Shown here: piece by piece, positions 61,500 to 64,000 of the stretch | How the letters are laid out: each line of letters begins with the position of its first letter | Position numbering within the stretch: the stretch's first letter is position 1 | NCBI GenBank assembly: GCA_028023455.1 | Contig: JAQFVV010012400.1 | Coordinates: 13,029,748-13,093,747, forward strand | Source of the DNA: Epiperipatus broadwayi | Lineage: Eukaryota > Onychophora > Udeonychophora > Euonychophora > Peripatidae | Direction of reading: 5' to 3' | Length of the DNA stretch: 64,000 bases | Translations under genes and position numbers: made by a program | Notes under the pieces: model-generated | What the model was told of the DNA's origin: nothing | Seen by the model: only the letters and a program-made list of their open reading frames with translations | The model's database searches: none

Positions 61500-62623
61500 G
61501 GTGCTTGTCTTATAGCTAAAGATGCCGTTGGATGGCGCCGTTTTCACGCTAAAACTATAAAATATGAACATTCACAGGCTGTTGATTTTAATAATTTTTC
61601 TGTGCTTTTTTGTAATGCGAAAATAAAAACAAAACAAAATCGTCTTTTTTAAATATTATTTTTTATTAACGTATACAATTTAAATGATAATAATAAATGT
61701 AAAATAAAATCAACAAATTACAATTTGATTCGTGTTTTTTATATCGTATACTTTTTAAATTGTGTTATGGCTTTTTTTTTATCAATTTTCTATTGGATAT
61801 TTTTTTATTTGTGTTACGGCTTTTTTTTTTATCAATTTTCTATCGGATATTTTTTTACTTGTGTTATGACTTTTTTTGTTGTTATTTAACTAAAAAATAA
61901 TAATCGTAATAAAAGTAAAAGTTGTTACAGTTAGATTTAGGGTTAGGTTTAGGGTTATTTTTTGGGTTAAGCTTAGTGTTCTGTTGTTTGTAATGCTAAA
62001 ATAAAAAAATTCAAAATCGTAACCGTACTCGGACAAAAGAAAGAAACTCAAACTTTTTTAAACAACAACAAACACATACAAATGTCTTCTTTACTTATTA
62101 AACATGTTTATAATATTTGCTTTTTATGAAATTTACAAAAAAACCTGTATATTTGGACTTTTCTTACTGGATATTTTTTTCGTACCGCTCTTTTTTACTT
62201 CAATAATATACAGACGGTAGAATCTTCTTTGTCTCGTGGAATGTTTCTAACAGTACGCTATTTGACATGTTACCTAATTGCAATTCAATAAAAACATAGA
62301 TATTTAACATTTTCCCAAATAAAAGTTCAATACAGTACGTTGTAAAAAGTCTTATAATTATTGCTTTAAAAAAATCTGAACATTTCAATAGTTTAAAATA
62401 AAAAAAAAATCCTATGAAAACAACATTTCAATACAATTCAAATACAAACTCTCTCATCAAGCCGTAATTATTTTATAAATTGTGCGAATTCGGAAAATGT
62501 ATTTGCTGCTATGCGACATATATGCTGTACTGCAACTTGACATAGCAGCCTGCATTTTGTAGCACAACAAAAAAGTTGTATTATAGAAAACGCAGGTTTG
62601 AACGTGTCGGCCGCAGAAACACC
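61500..62623. mobile_element. Merlin-like DNA transposon copy F (1.1 kb), tentative
   Basis: The left end is GGTGCTTGTCTTATAGC, continuing with GATGCCGTTGGATGGCGCCG, which resembles element E. The right end, as the complement, is GGTGTTTCTGCGGCCGAC, matching only in part. The flanks ATTTTAAA (61492-61499) and ATTCTAAA (62624-62631) agree in seven of eight bases. The boundaries are less sure than for A, B, D and E. It separates the retrotransposon primer-binding site from its gag. Confidence 0.55.
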
Positions 62624-63117
62624 ATTCTAAATATTTTAAAGAATAAATTTTCTTATAAGATAGTCTCACATCATCATCCACAGAAATCTTAAAATATTTA
62701 TTTTTAAAATTGACTTATAATTTCAAGATATAATATTAATTAAGAATACTGGTTACTTTTCATTTAATAAAATAATTTTAAATAGCAATTGATAATACTA
62801 TGCAATTAAAATTTGTATTAAACAAATTGCAAAATTCTAATTGAATCACATTATAATTGATCAAATGATCAATTTTCATTACAAAAATATAATCACAGTA
62901 TTACAACTTGTCATAATTGTGACATGAAAATTTGATCACAATGGATTATAATTGCAGAACAACAAGATATATGTATATAACTACTAGTTAATCTGATAAA
63001 CCTACCAAATTAGAATCAACAACTAAAACAACTTATAGATGTTATAACTAATCAATAGCCATTTTACTACATAAAACATATCTTCAGGGTATTATATCAT
63101 ATAATCAGTCTACTTTA

Positions 63118-63128
63118 GTTGGGCACCA
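63118..63128 (-). other. Retrotransposon primer-binding site
   Basis: On the - strand the sequence runs CGTTACA, then AAT, then TGGTGCCCAAC. An LTR ending in ..TTACA followed after three bases by TGG + GCCCAAC is the usual arrangement for priming by a tRNA 3' end (..GTTGGGCACCA). Confidence 0.6.
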
Positions 63129-63131
63129 ATT

Positions 63132-64000
63132 TGTAACGTAAGGAAGACAGCTAATAAGGAAATACTTATACAACAACAATGCTTAAACCCTAGACGATCA
63201 ATCTAACCTTTTTGCTGATTATGGGCAACATGTTGGGCACACCATTCCATAACCTAAAGAAAGAGAGATGGAATGATGCTACGCAAAGTCCAAGCTAAAT
63301 AAACATAAATTCATCACAGTTATAATGTTATGACTAATTTTAGATTTCATCTTTTAAATAAAAAATTTTATGACTAGCAACTAATTTTCAACTAAAGCAA
63401 ATATCCTTATAAACACTTTTCTTCTCTCTTCTCTTTTTTTTTGCTATTCTTATATACAATATTGCAATTTCCAAAAATCCTTCTTACACTTTTCAGCAAT
63501 TTTTTTATTATTAAATATTACAGTTTCGACTGTACCTTGCTGTCTTCATCAAATGTACAAAAAATTTAAATATATACAATAATACAACAATTACATAATA
63601 CAATTAATATTTTAATACAAATTATTAATTTTCTAACGTACTTATTAAAATTTTAAAATTATTTAAACATTTTAACTCGTTATATCTTTTATACATATTT
63701 ACTTTCCCAAAATTTTTATTATTACTGTCTTTATCTTTTTTACACCCTTTTTATTTGATTACGTATAAGACTTAAATTTTAACACATATAATACTTTTAA
63801 TACATATATAATACACATATATACCAATTTTGCCTTTTTACAACCCCAAAATATTTATACCACTTTTAATACAATCTTTCATTATTTTACAATTTTTTAT
63901 TTTTTTAAAAATACAAAAAAGGATTATACAGATAGTATAATTTAAGTTATTAATGTTGATGACTTAGTCTGTATGTAATTTGTTTTTGAAGAGATATTGC
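63132..64000 (-). mobile_element. Presumed LTR of the - strand retrotransposon, left border only
   Basis: Its 3' border (TGTAACG on the + strand) adjoins the primer-binding site. The 5' border was not found and may lie outside the window. A Penelope-like tail signature at 63505-63560 suggests another element lies within or beyond it. Confidence 0.35.
63505..63560 (-). ncRNA. Hammerhead-like core, degenerate
   Basis: On the - strand: TTGATGA (core CTGATGA with the first C changed), AGAC..GTC as stem II around AGCAAGGTACA, GAAAC, one base, then GTA as a possible cleavage triplet. The layout parallels the candidate at 35465-35519, with a very short stem III. The changed core base argues against activity. 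Confidence 0.35.

Larger units (their letters stand above)
59000..63131 (-). mobile_element. Decayed LTR retrotransposon interior, - strand
   Basis: A primer-binding site adjoins the presumed LTR at 63132. After it (leftwards) comes a leader interrupted by element F, then a Lys/Glu-rich gag-like frame starting at 61330 and running in several frames to about 59690. No reverse transcriptase or integrase was recognised, so the gypsy-like assignment is tentative. The far LTR was not found, and the left limit is arbitrary. Confidence 0.5.

Noticed and set aside
61931-61966. TTAGGG/TTAGG-like run suggesting an interstitial telomere repeat
   Set aside because: Only three imperfect units within transposon F. 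The spacing varies and there is no array, so chance or transposon sequence is more likely.
1-64000. tRNA, rRNA or CRISPR-like structures
   Set aside because: No cloverleaf with GTTC-A/B-box order, no conserved rRNA stretch and no regularly spaced identical repeats were seen. The repeat arrays here vary in length and sequence.

Overview
The window is AT-rich eukaryotic DNA with short exons, GT-AG introns and many transposable elements. Its only host gene, on the + strand, is an internal part of a Neurexin-IV / contactin-associated-protein (Caspr) homologue. Seven constitutive exons and one pair of duplicated exons can be read. They encode an F5/8-type-C (discoidin) domain, a complete first laminin-G domain and the start of the second. 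The gene architecture, the discoidin exon pair and the transposon mix suggest an invertebrate, most likely an arthropod with long introns. I cannot name the species.

Layout of the gene: exon at 3653-3745 (start of discoidin domain); alternative exons 11325-11521 and 11642-11847; 12947-13088 (end of discoidin domain); 22461-22664, 22747-22913 and 22998-23168 (laminin G1); 41415-41655 (start of laminin G2). All junction phases agree. The signal-peptide exon lies to the left, and the rest of the gene lies beyond 64000 because no further exon is recognisable in the last 22 kb. The two alternative exons are homologous, have the same phases (1 in, 0 out) and are only 120 bases apart. Including both or neither breaks the frame, so they must be mutually exclusive, as known for exons 3 and 4 of Drosophila Nrx-IV.

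The introns are filled by mobile DNA. (i) Six elements start with GG and carry 8-base target duplications or decayed ones (262-2063, 7841-10474, 17086-18115, 29826-31701, 43246-44555, 61500-62623). The second encodes the zinc-ribbon part of a Merlin-type transposase and the first a smaller trace of one, so most or all look like Merlin relatives. (ii) Three hAT elements (1357-1833, 47773-48682, 52580-54183), the last with a transposase remnant. (iii) Two copies of an RTE-type LINE (15552-19490 on -, 45904-46395 on +). (iv) A head-to-head pair of Penelope-like elements (49391-51383), plus other tails with hammerhead-ribozyme-like cores; the best is on the - strand at 35465-35519. (v) A 2.2-kb solo LTR (31938-34135) and a decayed LTR retrotransposon on the - strand (about 59000-63131) with a visible primer-binding site. 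(vi) Two adjacent long palindromes (23267-23719, 23729-24448).

The most unusual structure is a tandem duplication of intron DNA (42420-48902 and 48903-54372). Each copy carries different later insertions, so each serves as the empty-site control for the other. Two different hAT families have inserted into the two copies at the same homologous 8-base site. No tRNA, rRNA or CRISPR structure was seen. The function of the neurexin-IV homologue follows from family knowledge. Element superfamily calls rest on terminal repeats, target duplications and protein remnants read by eye.
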